This document shows, in pieces, positions 23,241 to 35,466 of a stretch of DNA of 64,000 nucleotides. Both the position numbers and the translations under genes were made by a program. The notes below the pieces were generated by a model. It searched no databases and was not told the origin of the DNA. It was given only the letters and a program-made list of their open reading frames with translations. This DNA is from Hibiscus mutabilis (taxonomy: Eukaryota > Streptophyta > Magnoliopsida > Malvales > Malvaceae): NCBI GenBank assembly GCA_019671005.1, contig CM033752.1, positions 11,904,001 to 11,968,000 of the forward strand. Direction: 5' to 3'. Positions within the stretch are counted from its first letter, which is position 1. Each line of letters opens with the position of its first letter.

Positions 23241-25649
23241 AAATTTATCCTCGAATTTTAAAACGTACCTAATTTAAATAGTTTCAGGTACTGCTTTCTC
23301 ATTTTCTCTTCGGTCTCCCAAGTTGCCTCTTCCACTTTGCGGTTCCTCCAAAGGACTTTAACCAATGGAATTTTCTTATTTCTCAATTCTTTGACTACAT
23401 AAGATAAAATCTCCATTGGTTCTTTTTTCATATGTTAAATCAGGTTGCAATTCAATCTCTTCTAGAGTGATAACATGCGAGGGATCTGATCGATACCTTC
23501 GCAACATAGATACATGAAATACATCTTGGATCTTGCTCATCTCTGAAGGTAAGGTTATTTGATAAGCCACTGGTCTAGCTCTTTTGAGAATTTCATAAGG
23601 TCCAATGAATCTGGACTTAGTTTCCCTTTTCGACCAAAATGTAGTACTTTCTTACAAGGTGAGACCTTTAGGAATACTTTATCTCCAACTTGAAATTCAA
23701 CATCATTTCTCTTTTTGTCTGCATATGCCTTTTGTCGATTCGCGACTGCTTTAAGATTATTCTGAATAATCTTCACTTTATCTTTCATTCATCGGGTTAA
23801 ATCAATCCCACCTATTTTTGGGTCAATATGAATATTTTGATCCTTTCCCATGATCTAGTGAACTCAATAATGCAAGCTCGCAACACGTCTTCTAAAATCT
23901 AGATCATTTGTTTTGAATGCCCGTTCGTTTGTGGTAGGAATGCAGTACTAAAATTTAATTTAGTACCTAGTGCCTCGTGTAATGCTCCCCAAAACCTCGA
24001 GGTAAACCTCGAGTCTCTATCCGATACAATCGATACTGGGACACCATGTAGTCGTACTATTTCTCTAATATACAATAATGCATACTTATCCATTAAATAA
24101 TCCACATGAACTGGAATAAATATGCAGACTTCGATAAACGATCTACGATGACCCGTATTGAATCCTTTTTGCTGGGCGTAACTGGTAGCCCTGTTACAAA
24201 ATCCATAGTCATTTTTTTCCCATTTCCACTAAGGAATGGAGATAGGCTGTAACAGTCTAGAAGGTACTTGATGCTTTGCTTTCACTTGTTGACATTTTAG
24301 ACATTTTGCCACAAACTCTAAGATTTCTCTTTTCATTCCCGACCACCAATATCGGGTTTTCAAATCTTTATACATCTTATTACTTCCTGGTTGCATAGTT
24401 AATGGGCAATAGTGAGCTTCTGATAAAATCTCTTTCTTCAATTCACCATTGTCAGGAATATAAACTTTTCCTCAATAGTATAAGCAACCATCAGACTTGA
24501 TTTCGTAGTCTTGCGCTTTCCTAGATTCAGCTTGTCTTTTCTTTACAATACATTCTTCATCTGAAGGCTGTAAATATTTGATCCGGTCCAAAAAAGTTGG
24601 CTTAAGTTGAAACTCCACTGCTAAAGAATCATCTTGTCCCAAAGATAATTGTGCATTCATTGCACGTAGAACAGAAAATGTTTTCCGGCTAAGAGCATCT
24701 GCTTCTACGTTAGCCTTTCCAAGGTGATAATCAATAACCACGTCGTAATCTTTTAAAAATTTGACCCATCTTCGTTGTCTAAGATTCAGATCTCGTTATG
24801 TCATCAAGTACTTCAAACTTTTGTGATCAATGTATATATGACACTTTTCACCATATAAATAATGTCTCCAAATTTTCAGTACAAAAATCATTACCGCCAT
24901 CTCTAAGTCATGAGTCGAATAATTATTTTCATGAGTTTTGAGTTTTTGAGTTATCGTGATGCATAAGCTACAATGCGTCCTGCTTGAATTAATACACAAC
25001 CCAAACCATTATGGGATGCATCACTATACAGAATGTACTCTTTTCCTGGCTCTGGTTGAATTAATGCCGGTGCCTCACCAAAACTTTCTTTAATCCTTCA
25101 AAACTCTCTTGACTCTTCTTTATCCATACAAAAGAAACACTTTCCTTAACAGCTAAGTAAGTGGCATGGCAATGATAAAGAAGTTTTGACAAATCGTCTA
25201 TAGTATCCAAATGCTAATCCCAAGAAACTTCGACTTCCGAGACATTCTTTGGTGTTTTTCCATTCAAGAATAGCTTGTACCTTCTTGGGATCCACTCTTA
25301 TTCCTTCAAAGAGATACGACATGTCCAAGAAAAGTTACTTGGATAGCCAGAATTCACATTTGAAAAAAACTTCGCATAAAGCTTCTTATCTCTTAATATC
25401 TCAGAATACCACTCAAGATGTCGATCGTGATCATCTTCAGTCTTAGAATATACCAAGATATCATCTATAAACACCACTACAAATTGGTCCAAGTAGGGTT
25501 GAACACCCTATTTATCAAATCCATAAATGCGGCAGAGCGCGTTTGTGAGTCCAAATGGCATTACTAAAAACTTGTAGTATCCAAAGCGAGTTCTAAATGT
25601 TGTCTTTGGTATATCTTCTTTCTTTTTAAACTTTTCATATCTAACTATC

Positions 25650-26110
25650 TTAATTTGTTAATAACAATCACAATTTCATTTAATCATAAGCTTATCATCC
25701 TATGACTACCTTTTACCTTGAAATGTGCGTATGAGCCCTTACTCTCTCTAAATTTCTTATAACTTATGCTATTATAAACATAAGTGAAAATAAAGGTGTT
25801 AGAGACTAACATCTTATAATTCTTGTACCAGTTCTCTATTATACGATAACTCATCCTGGATAGGAGTTAACTACCATATTTATTTCACATGTTTGTATCC
25901 ACTATGGGTCTTTTTCTTAACCCTCAAAATTAATCAACTGATGAAATTTAACAAATATCTTATTTTTCTTATAGCCATTAGAGTTTTATTCATACTATTG
26001 AGGAGCTACATCAAATTATGCAAGCAATACATCAGTAACATCACATCCTAGGGGCATGTACACTTTAGCAAAATCATATTGGACTCGGTTTAACCTCCAG
26101 AATCGGCTAA
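25650..26110 (-). other. untranslated leader region of element A, copy 1
   Basis: No reading frame with similarity. The sequence lies between the broken RT fragment and the primer-binding site, where gag should be. The deletion that removed gag, protease and the RT N-terminus has joined the leader to RT near 25610-25650. The same junction is in copy 2. Confidence 0.5.
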
Positions 26111-26116
26111 ACCTTT

Positions 26117-26128
26117 GCTCTGATACCA
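26117..26128 (-). promoter_or_regulatory. primer-binding site, element A copy 1 (initiator tRNA-Met)
   Basis: The minus strand reads TGGTATCAGAGC, the standard complement of the 3' end of plant initiator tRNA-Met, five bases inside the LTR 2 terminus. It shows that LTR 2 acts as the 5' LTR for internal region 1. Confidence 0.85.
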
Positions 26129-27775
26129 CTAAATGTAACACCCTCAACGTACATTTGATATTCGAATACACATTAAAGATGTTACTAACTGATTTATACT
26201 GATTTTCAGACTTGTAATTTTTTATGCAAAACCAATTTGATTAAACAACCCTTTTCTCGATTTTCACTAAATTACAAATCTGTCTAGAGTCACCTAGTTT
26301 CGACCATGAATTAGTTTATAAAATACTTTAAGCAGTTATTAAAAAGAAAATATAATTCAGGGTGAAAACTATGTGTGCTGCCTATACCCTTTCTTGATTT
26401 TAAAATCACTACACGATAAACAACCAACTAAGTTTAAAATCATTTGAAATATCTTTTCTAATATTCTTAATTCCTCAAACTAAGTTATGCTTCTAGATCA
26501 TACAAAATAGCCACTTATTTAATATCTATACATGTCCCACTAGACTAGGATGTGGTGATACTTACTGATAATGCAGGCTAACTTGATCCAACGATGTGCA
26601 GCTCATCCTCTGTTATCTAGTCCAAGATACCTACGTGTGATACAAAACACACGCTAAGTATAACTTAGTGAGGCATAATCATAACAATATAAACAATGAT
26701 TATTAATATGTAATAAGCAAGAATAAATTTGTCTTTACAAATTTTTGTGTTGTAAAGTCATGTCTTGCATCAGAAAATCTTATGGCCCAAAGTAAATATC
26801 AAGTCATATAATAGTGCAATACAGCTTTTTGCAAAATGGCAAGTGAATTTCGATTGCAGTTGATAACATTTTATCATGAATAGAACTACCTTACATGTAT
26901 AGTTCATTAAACTAATATAATATTCAAGCCATAAAATTAGATTTGTCTTACTAGTCTTGTGTACGATAAGCTTTTTAGCTTAACTACTTGCATAAATGTA
27001 TTTCAAGTTTTATAGCCCAAAGTACAAAATCATGTGATGTTATGGTACGCGAGTCATCACGACACCATAGTGTCTATGATGCCGTAGTGTCTGCATCACC
27101 AAAGAGACCGAGATGATTACGTGCTCGAGGACGCCTTTGCTCCTCTTACTCGCACATTTTGTGCTATGTAACACCGTAGTGTTTGAACCAACCGTCGTAG
27201 AGTCTATCTCGACTCAAGAGTCTATCTCGATCTTGACTATGAGAAGTCTATCTCAACCCCAAAGAGTCTATCTCGCACCGTAGTGCTATGATACAGCTGC
27301 TAGGACTCTATGGATATCCAACTATGCCAAAGATTCTCATGCAATTTCATGTGAACCTATGGTATACGAGTCATCTTACGACACTATAATGTCTACAATG
27401 TCGTAGCGTCCCGATGGTGAGTACGTACTGAGGATGCCCTTTGCTCCTCATTATAGCATCTTTTGTGCTAGTTGACACCATAGTGTCTAACATCACTAAA
27501 GTGACTGCAACGCCGTAGCTTCTGATATCAACACCGAAGTGTTTGGATTGCAGCTGCTATAACTCTATGGATATCCAATTATACCAAAGACTCTCACACT
27601 AGTACTTGGGCATAACAATATTGTAACACCTAGTTAAAAATAAAAAAAAAAAAAAAAGAGTAAAGGATTTTTGGTTGTGGGAATCGAACACACAACCTAT
27701 GGGTGCCAAGGGTTATGAGTTAACCAATGGAGCTAGATAGCTCTTGGGGTAAATTTTACACTTGATTTTATTTGA

Positions 27776-28243
27776 GTGATAACTGGAGAGTATATCTGGA
27801 ATATTAAAATCCAGAATGACTCCCCAGCTACCCGGTATTATGGATGCTGGTGTGGGATTGAGAACCCAGGAGGTTCTAAGCGTCCCCCCAAAACTCCCCA
27901 CGCTTCATCGTCCTTGATCCCGACCACCGTCGCGCTGTGTTGCTCACCACCGGTGTCAAAATGCTCATCGTCTCAGCCCGACCAAAGCTCCCTTTGCCAC
28001 TCGCGCACCGCGCGCAGCTACCGCCTAGAATCGCTGTTGGAAGATTCAACAAACTTAGGGTTAGATCCCCTTTGGTTCGTCTTTAATTATGGCCTCTGTC
28101 GGCTTTCGTTCAAAGTTTCACCGCCGCAGTTGCCTTCCTCTCATCGAGCTGGTCCCGATCCTATCGCCCGATCATCCAACCAGCATCGTCTAAGCCTCTA
28201 TCTGCGTTTGGCCTATTTGGTAAGTTTGGTAGGTTTAAACTGA
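27776..28243 (+). CDS. 155-codon open frame in left arm of palindrome P2 (doubtful)
   Basis: Near-identical copy of the frame at 18437-18904. The middle differs (around the SQPDQ segment) by compensating small insertions and deletions that leave the frame open. It has the same reservations: no domain, four mirrored copies, possibly only hairpin sequence. Confidence 0.3.
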   Translation: MITGEYIWNIKIQNDSPATRYYGCWCGIENPGGSKRPPKTPHASSSLIPTTVALCCSPPVSKCSSSQPDQSSLCHSRTARSYRLESLLEDSTNLGLDPLWFVFNYGLCRLSFKVSPPQLPSSHRAGPDPIARSSNQHRLSLYLRLAYLVSLVGLN

Positions 28244-29093
28244 AATTTGGGTCATTTTTGAATGTTTATGGGTTATTGGTTTATGGCATGTGGTAGATCC
28301 GGCAAAATCGTGCAAATTGGGCCTTTTTTCGATCGTTTTTGGGCAGCGGGTGAACCCTATGCGCCGTTTGGGGTGATTTTTGGCTGCCCTAGACGACACC
28401 CTAGAACCAAATCAGTTCAATGGTGAACCGCCCGCGCACCGATTTGGCCCTTGAACCGAACCAGTACCCGATCCGACCCGACCAGACCTGTACCCAATCC
28501 TACTTGACCAGACCCATACCCAATCTGACACGTACTCAATTTAACTTAACTCGTTGACCGAGTCAATTTAGTTAGTCAACCTGACTGAGTTAACTTAGTG
28601 AGTCTACTCACTCGAGTTAAACCTTTGATTGCTGACGTCAATGTTTATTAGTCAATGGGTCAAAGTTAACGATCAACGGTCAATGCTGACATCAGTAGTT
28701 AGCGTTGACGTCAGCGATTAAAGGTTTGACTCAAGGGAGTAGACTCACTAAGTTGACTTAGTCGGGTTGACTCACAGAGTTGACTCGATCAATGGGTTAG
28801 GTCAAATTGGGTATGTGTCGGATCGGGTAAGGGTCAAGTCAGGTCGGAAATGGGTCGGGTCAGGTTAGATCGGGTATTGGTTTAGTTTAGGGGCCAAACC
28901 GGGTCTGGCCAGGCCGGTTCACCATTGAACCAGTCTAATTCTAGGGCTGCCATCCAGGGCAGCCGAAAAACACCCCAAACGGCGCATGGGGTTCACGCGC
29001 TACCCAAAACGGCCGAAAAAAGGCCCAATTTGGCCGGATCTACCACATTCCATAAACCAATAACCCAGAAACATTAAAAAATGACCCAAAATT

Positions 29094-29561
29094 TTAGTTT
29101 AAACCTACCGAACATACCAAATAGGTCAAATGCCAACGGATGCTTAGATGATACTGGTTGGATGATCGGGCGGTAGGATCGGGACCAACTCGACGAGAGA
29201 AAGGCAACTGCGGCGGTGAAACTTTGAACAGAGGCCAACAGCGGTCAGAATCGAAGTTGAACCAAAGGGGATCTAACCCTAAGTTCGTCGAACCTTCCAA
29301 TGGCGATTCCAGGCGGTAGCGGCGGCAGTTGCGCGAGTGGCAAGGGGGCTTTTGGTCGGGCTGAGACGGTGAGCATTCTGACTTCGGCAGTGAGCGACAT
29401 AGTGAGATGGTGGTCGGGATCGAGGATGATGAACGGTGGGGAGTTTTTGGGGGACGCTTAGAACCTTCTAGGTTCTCACTCAAGCACCAATATCCATAAT
29501 ACCGGACAGCTGGGGAGTCATTCTGGATTTTAATATTCCAGATATACTCTCCAGTTATCAC
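29094..29561 (-). CDS. 155-codon open frame in right arm of palindrome P2 (doubtful)
   Basis: Near-identical to 19759-20223 except in the central third, where this copy reads more like the left-arm version (SLPKSECSPSQPDQ and RNCRRYRLESPLEGS). Copy 1 is shifted there. Function unknown. Confidence 0.3.
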   Translation of the reverse strand: MITGEYIWNIKIQNDSPAVRYYGYWCLSENLEGSKRPPKTPHRSSSSIPTTISLCRSLPKSECSPSQPDQKPPCHSRNCRRYRLESPLEGSTNLGLDPLWFNFDSDRCWPLFKVSPPQLPFSRRVGPDPTARSSNQYHLSIRWHLTYLVCSVGLN

Positions 29562-32500
29562 TCAAATAAAATCGAGTGTAAAATTTAACCCAAGTGATAT
29601 CCAGCTCCATTGGTTAACCCATAACCCTTGGCACCCATAGGTTGTAGGTTCAATTCCCACAACCAAAAATCCTTTACTCTTTTCTTCTTCTTTCTTTCAG
29701 TTTTTTCATTTTTTTATTTTAACTAGGTGTTACAAATATAATATTTTCATATTTAATATCCAATCCTTCAATATTGTTATCCATAATTCGTTAATAGACA
29801 GTTCATATCCAAATATCTAAAATTCAATTTACCTTTAGTAAATCATTACGCTACAATCATTGTATCAATATGTCATTTAATATTTCATGCTATTTGCATA
29901 AATAAGCCATCATACATTTTTGTTTATACCAATGCCGGTTCATCGCAAGTTGTCCTAATTATCAACATGTCATAAATACATATAATGAAATTACTCATAT
30001 CACATATATAATAAATAAGTAAAAATGCACTCACCTCTACCATGCATGATATTAGCCTCACTAAGCTATTTCGATACTTTTTGCTTTGCTTTTCTTTGAT
30101 CCGTACCCTTAGCCTTGTCAATAACTCATACAAAAGTACCATTTGAACATACATAATAATATTCATGTTAGATTTTTAATCTAACATTGCTTAACTATAC
30201 TATACTAGTATAATTATCCGAATATAGAATATTTTCAAAAAATTTCACTTTTTCCTTTAATAATGCCGAATTGTTCATTATGGTCCCTAGTGACCACTTT
30301 GCACATTTTACAATTTATTCCAGCTCGAATCACAATTATTCAAAAATTCCATCATTTTTCACTAACTTTTATTCAATACCCCTTTCATCTACTAACTTTT
30401 ACCAAAGTGACGTTTTAGTCGCTAATTTTACACATAAACTTGTAAACTTGTATCGAATAGTTAATCCAACATTTCTATAATTTTTCTCACATTTCCCCTA
30501 CTTTTAGACCAAAGTGAATTGGTCCTTGAACTATCCAGACTGTCGAAATGGTCCTGCTATTTCTTTTCTTGTCAAATTAGTCCCTTGATTTCTTATTTCA
30601 ATTCTAACTTTATACAACATATTCAATCATAAAATCTCATAATCATAATTTCATAAAATTTTCGCATTATTATTCTTCCATGTGGCCAAATTGGTCACTT
30701 AGCTTTTCTAGGCTCATTTTTCATCCAAACAACATTCTAACATGCTCTAATTAATTTTCCAACATATATTATTCATTTCCAAAAATTAACACTTAAAACC
30801 CCCAATTTAATCCTACATACTGAATTGGGTGTATAAACTTTTCAAGGACTTTATTTTGGTCCTAATGCTGTAATCAAGCTTGTAATTTCATAATCTCTTC
30901 AAATCCACCACTAGAGTAATTTTCATAATATTTTCCCTAATTTACCAAGCATGCCAAAATAGTCACTTAGAAGACTAGTTGAGGATTTTTCATTCTAACA
31001 TCAAAATCAAGCTTCGATATCATCAATCTTTCATTTTCATCATCAATTTCAAAACCCTAAATAAAATCCTAAATTCTAGGGTTAGGGTTTTAATCCTTAA
31101 ACATGAAGTTAATCACAATCTAAGCTTGATTTCATCTCTACAACACTAGATTTGCATAGATCAAGCTTTAACCTAAACATGGAACATGAAACCCTATTTT
31201 CTCTCTCTTCAAGAACATAATCAAATCTTCATAACTCTTGATAAAATTACTATCAATTGAAAGAAAATCAAACATAGATTAATTTTCTATCAAAAACATA
31301 CCTTGAATCTTGTTTGGAAGCCTTCAAAATGCTTAAGAACAATTTTGTGTATTTCCCCCTTATTTTATTTTCTATTTTCGAATTGAGGGGAAGAAGATGA
31401 ACATTTTGTTCATCTTTTTTTAATTTACGCCACATGTAATTAATAAATTGAATTTTTTATTCAATTTAGTCCTTATTCCAAGATTAACCTCTAACTGAAT
31501 CATAATTTACAAGTTGCCATTCTAGTTCAATTCCAACCAAATTCCATTTAACTCTAACCAAACTAGAGTAATGCTTTCACATGGGAAATTACCAAATTGC
31601 CCATGGTACTTTCAAAATATTTCAAAATTTCCATTGTGACCAAATTACCAAAACTAGTCACTTAAATCACTAATTTTTCCATTTTGTAAAAACCCAACTA
31701 TTCTAGTTAGATCACAATCAAACAATTAATAATTTATTCATAAAATTATATTTTATGAATTTTTCGTGACTTATGGAACAACCTCTGAAATTTTGATTCG
31801 ATCTGATTTCCCGATATTCACTTACTACTTCTAATACGATTTCCCTTTCACCGGGCTATCAAATAAATTCTAAAAAATTCCATATTTCCATATCTAAAAG
31901 ATAATAATATTATCAAATAAAATATTCCATATTTATGAAGTTAAACTTAAAATTTTGACTCAGTCCAAATATACCGATAATTACCCAAAATCTTAATCGG
32001 GTACAATTTCTCTTAATATTTCTTAATTGGCTATCCATATGAATAATATTAACTCAAACTGATTCATTTTTATCAATCTAAAGTACTGACATGGGTCCTT
32101 CCGAATAGGTCACGATCCTAGTGCTACTCTAGCTTGAGCACGCTTAACTTTACAGTTCGATCCGGGTATCCGAATTCCACTTAAACTTTAACTGTGATTT
32201 CCCAATATTTAAAATATCGGATCAAACTTTAACTTTTGGAAATTACAACTTTGGTCCTTCAACTTTTCATATTTTGACTTCTACCATACAAGTTTTGAAA
32301 ACTTATCATTTTGGTCACTAAACTTTAACCTTGAATTCCCATTCCAATTTTTCCTTGGATTATTACCAAACTTTGCGAGTACCCTAGTTTTCTTATCCTC
32401 TATCACACGGTACTCTAAATTCTCATAAATTCCTTTCATAGAATTCATAATTAAAGAAATCCTAACTTTATATTTTGTCATTTTAGTCACTAAGTTAGCT

Positions 32501-32563
32501 TTTAAGCCCTTATCTTAGTACTAAATGACTTTTAAACAACTTAGCAAATTTTGGGGTATTACA

Positions 32564-35466
32564 ATTCTCCCCCTTTAAAAAAATTTATCCTCGAATTTTA
32601 AAACGTACCTAATTTAAATAGTTTCAGGTACTGCTTTCTCATTTTCTCTTCGGTCTCCCAAGTTGCCTCTTCCACTTTGCGGTTCCTCCAAAGGACTTTA
32701 ACCAATGGAATTTTCTTATTTCTCAATTCTTTGACTACATAAGATAAAATCTCCATTGGTTCTTTTTTCATATGTTAAATCAGGTTGCAATTCAATCTCT
32801 TCTAGAGTGATAACATGCGAGGGATCTGATCGATACCTTCGCAACATAGATACATGAAATACATCTTGGATCTTGCTCATCTCTGAAGGTAAGGTTATTT
32901 GATAAGCCACTGGTCTAGCTCTTTTGAGAATTTCATAAGGTCCAATGAATCTGGACTTAGTTTCCCTTTTCGACCAAAATGTAGTACTTTCTTACAAGGT
33001 GAGACCTTTAGGAATACTTTATCTCCAACTTGAAATTCAACATCATTTCTCTTTTGTCTGCATATGCCTTTTGTCGATTCACATCGCTTTAAGATTATTC
33101 TGAATAATCTTCACTTTATCTTTCATTCATCGGGTTAAATCAATCCCACCTATTTTTGGGTCAATATGAATATTTTGATCCTTTCCCATGATCTAGTGAA
33201 CTCAATAATGCAAGCTCGCAACACGTCTTCTAAAATCTAGATCATTTGTTTTGAATGCCCGCTCGTTTGTAGGAATGCAAGTACTAAAATTTAATTTAGT
33301 ACCTAGTGCCTCGTGTAATGCTCCCCAAAACCTCGAGGTAAACCTCGAGTCTCTATCCGATACAATCGATACTGGGACACCATGTAGTCGTACTATTTCT
33401 CTAATATACAATAATGCATACTTATCCATTAAATAATCCACATGAACTGGAATAAATATGCAGACTTCGATAAACGATCTACGATGACCCGTATTGAATC
33501 CTTTTTGCTGGGCGTAACTGGTAGCCCTGTTACAAAATCCATAGTCATTTTTTTCCCATTTCCACTAAGGAATGGAGATAGGCTGTAACAGTCTAGAAGG
33601 TACTTGATGCTTTGCTTTCACTTGTTGACATTTTAGACATTTTGCCACAAACTCTAAGATTTCTCTTTTCATTCCCGACCACCAATATCGGGTTTTCAAA
33701 TCTTTATACATCTTATTACTTCCTGGTTGCATAGTTAATGGGCAATAGTGAGCTTCTGATAAAATCTCTTTCTTCAATTCACCATTGTCAGGAATATAAA
33801 CTTTTCCTCAATAGTATAAGCAACCATCAGACTTGATTTCGTAGTCTTGCGCTTTCCTAGATTCAGCTTGTCTTTTCTTTACAAATACATTCTTCATCCA
33901 AGGTCAAATATTTGATCCGGTCCAAAAAAGTTGGCTTAAGTTGAAACTCCACTGCTAAAGAATCATCTTGTCCCAAAGATAATTGTGCATTCATTGCACG
34001 TAGAACAGAAAATGTTTTCCGGCTAAGAGCATCTGCTTCTACGTTAGCCTTTCCAAGGTGATAATCAATAACCACGTCGTAATCTTTTAAAAATTTGACC
34101 CATCTTCGTTGTCTAAGATTCAGATCTCGTTATGTCATCAAGTACTTCAAACTTTTGTGATCAATGTATATATGACACTTTTCACCATATAAATAATGTC
34201 TCCAAATTTTCAGTACAAAAATCATTACCGCCATCTCTAAGTCATGAGTCGAATAATTATTTTCATGAGTTTTGAGTTTTTGAGTTATCGTGATGCATAA
34301 GCTACAATGCGTCCTGCTTGAATTAATACACAACCCAAACCATTATGGGATGCATCACTATACAGAATGTACTCTTTTCCTGGCTCTGGTTGAATTAATG
34401 CTGGTGCCTCAGTCAAAACTTTCTTTAATCCTTCAAAACTCTCTTGACTCTTCTTTATCCATACAAAAGAAACACTTTCCTTAACAGCTAAGTAAGTGGC
34501 ATGGCAATGATAAAGAAGTTTTTGACAAATCGTCTATAGTATCCAGCTAATCCCAAGAAACTTCTGACTTCCGAGACATTCTTTGGTGTTTTTCCATTCA
34601 AGAATAGCTTGTACCTTCTTGGGATCCACTCTTATTCCTTCAGCAGATACGACATGTCCAAGAAAAGTTACTTCGGATAGCCAGAATTCACATTTGAAAA
34701 AACTTCGCATAAAGCTTCTTATCTCTTAATATCTGTAATACCACTCGAAGATGTCGATCGTGATCATCTTCAGTCTTAGAATATACCAAGATATCATCTA
34801 TAAACACCACTACAAATTGGTCCAAGTAGGGTTGAACACCCTATTTATCAAATCCATAAATGCGGCAGGAGCGTTTGTGAGTCCAAATGGCATTACTAAA
34901 AACTTGTAGTATCCAAAGCGAGTTCTAAATGTTGTCTTTGGTATATCTTCTTTCTTTTTTTAAACTTTTCATATCTAACTATCTTAATTTGTTAATAACA
35001 ATCACAATTTCATTTAATCATAAGCTTATCATCCTATGACTACCTTTTACCTTGAAATGTGCGTATGAGCCCTTACTCTCTCTAAATTTCTTATAACTTA
35101 TGCTATTATAAACATAAGTGAAAATAAAGGTGTTAGAGACTAACATCTTATAATTACTGTACCAGTTCTCTATTATACAGATAACTCATCCTGGATAGGA
35201 GTTAACTACCATATTTATTTCACTGTGTTGTATCCACTATGGGTCTTTTCTTAACCCTCGAAATTCGTCAACTGATGAAATTTAACAGTATCTTATTTTT
35301 CTTATAGCCATTAGAGTTTTATTCATACTATTGAGGAGCTACATCAAATTATGCAAGCAATACATCAGTAACATCACATCCTAGGGGCATGTACACTTTA
35401 GCAAAATCATATTGGACTCGGTTTAACCTCCAGAATCGGCTAAACCTTTGCTCTGATACCACTAAA
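32564..35466 (-). pseudogene. element A internal region 2: truncated gypsy pol
   Basis: Same layout as internal region 1, at almost the same length (2903 vs 2910 bp) and very high identity: RT end with FIDDILVYS, RNase H (DYHLGKANVEADALSR at about 34050), the zinc-binding CLKCQQVKAKHQ, the integrase core and C-terminus. Gag, protease and the RT N-terminus are missing. The RT segments just around the FIDD motif are readable (FLGHVVSAEGIRVDP near 34630-34675; LTNAPAAFMDLINRV near 34845-34890), whereas internal region 1 is scrambled there. Conversely the integrase PQTNG region near 33260 is frame-shifted here. Confidence 0.85.
35450..35461 (-). promoter_or_regulatory. primer-binding site, element A copy 2
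   Basis: TGGTATCAGAGC on the minus strand, five bases inside LTR 3, as in copy 1. LTR 3 is the original 5' LTR. Confidence 0.85.

Larger units (their letters stand above)
23224..26133 (-). pseudogene. element A internal region 1: truncated gypsy pol
   Basis: On the minus strand, in order: the end of reverse transcriptase with FIDDILVYS (about 25450), the RT-RNase H junction (about 25150-25330), RNase H (DHKSLKYL near 24800-24830, then DYHLGKANVEADALSR), the integrase zinc-binding region with CLKCQQVKAKHQ (about 24270), the integrase core with SDRDSRFTSRFW and PQTNGHS (about 23900-24040), and the C-terminal VFHVSMLRRY region (about 23490). Gag, protease and the first part of RT are absent, so it is non-autonomous. 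Many frameshifts and stops break the polyprotein. In this copy the RT region near 25320-25370 is garbled where copy 2 is readable, while the integrase PQTNG segment is readable here and broken in copy 2. Confidence 0.85.
27622..29734. mobile_element. palindromic LTR-like element P, copy 2
   Basis: Same element at the same position within the LTR as copy 1, with the same ends and AATAT duplication (27617-27621, 29735-29739). It is 2113 bp long. Differences from copy 1 cluster at a few GC-rich spots (for example about 27990-28025, 28395-28440, 28815-28850, 29305-29340). TGACGTCA sites lie at 28633-28640 and 28706-28713. Because the site is identical, this copy arose by duplication of the LTR and not by a second insertion. 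Confidence 0.85.
26134..32563 (-). mobile_element. element A, LTR 2 (middle, mosaic, with palindrome)
   Basis: TGTAACACCC...GGTATTACA, 6.43 kb including palindrome P2. From 26134 to about 26690 its diagnostic bases follow LTR 3 ('cgtacatttgatattcg', 'agttatgcttctag', 'tagtccaagatac'). From about 27250 onwards, including the palindrome and the right terminus GGTATTACA, it is almost identical to LTR 1. Between the two the matches alternate. It is therefore a recombinant of the outer two LTRs and is shared by both internal regions. Confidence 0.85.

Noticed and set aside
32281..32490. 69-codon minus-strand frame (also at 22941-23150)
   Set aside because: It lies inside the LTR just before its terminus, is lost in LTR 3, and has no domain; it is a chance frame in AT-rich LTR sequence.
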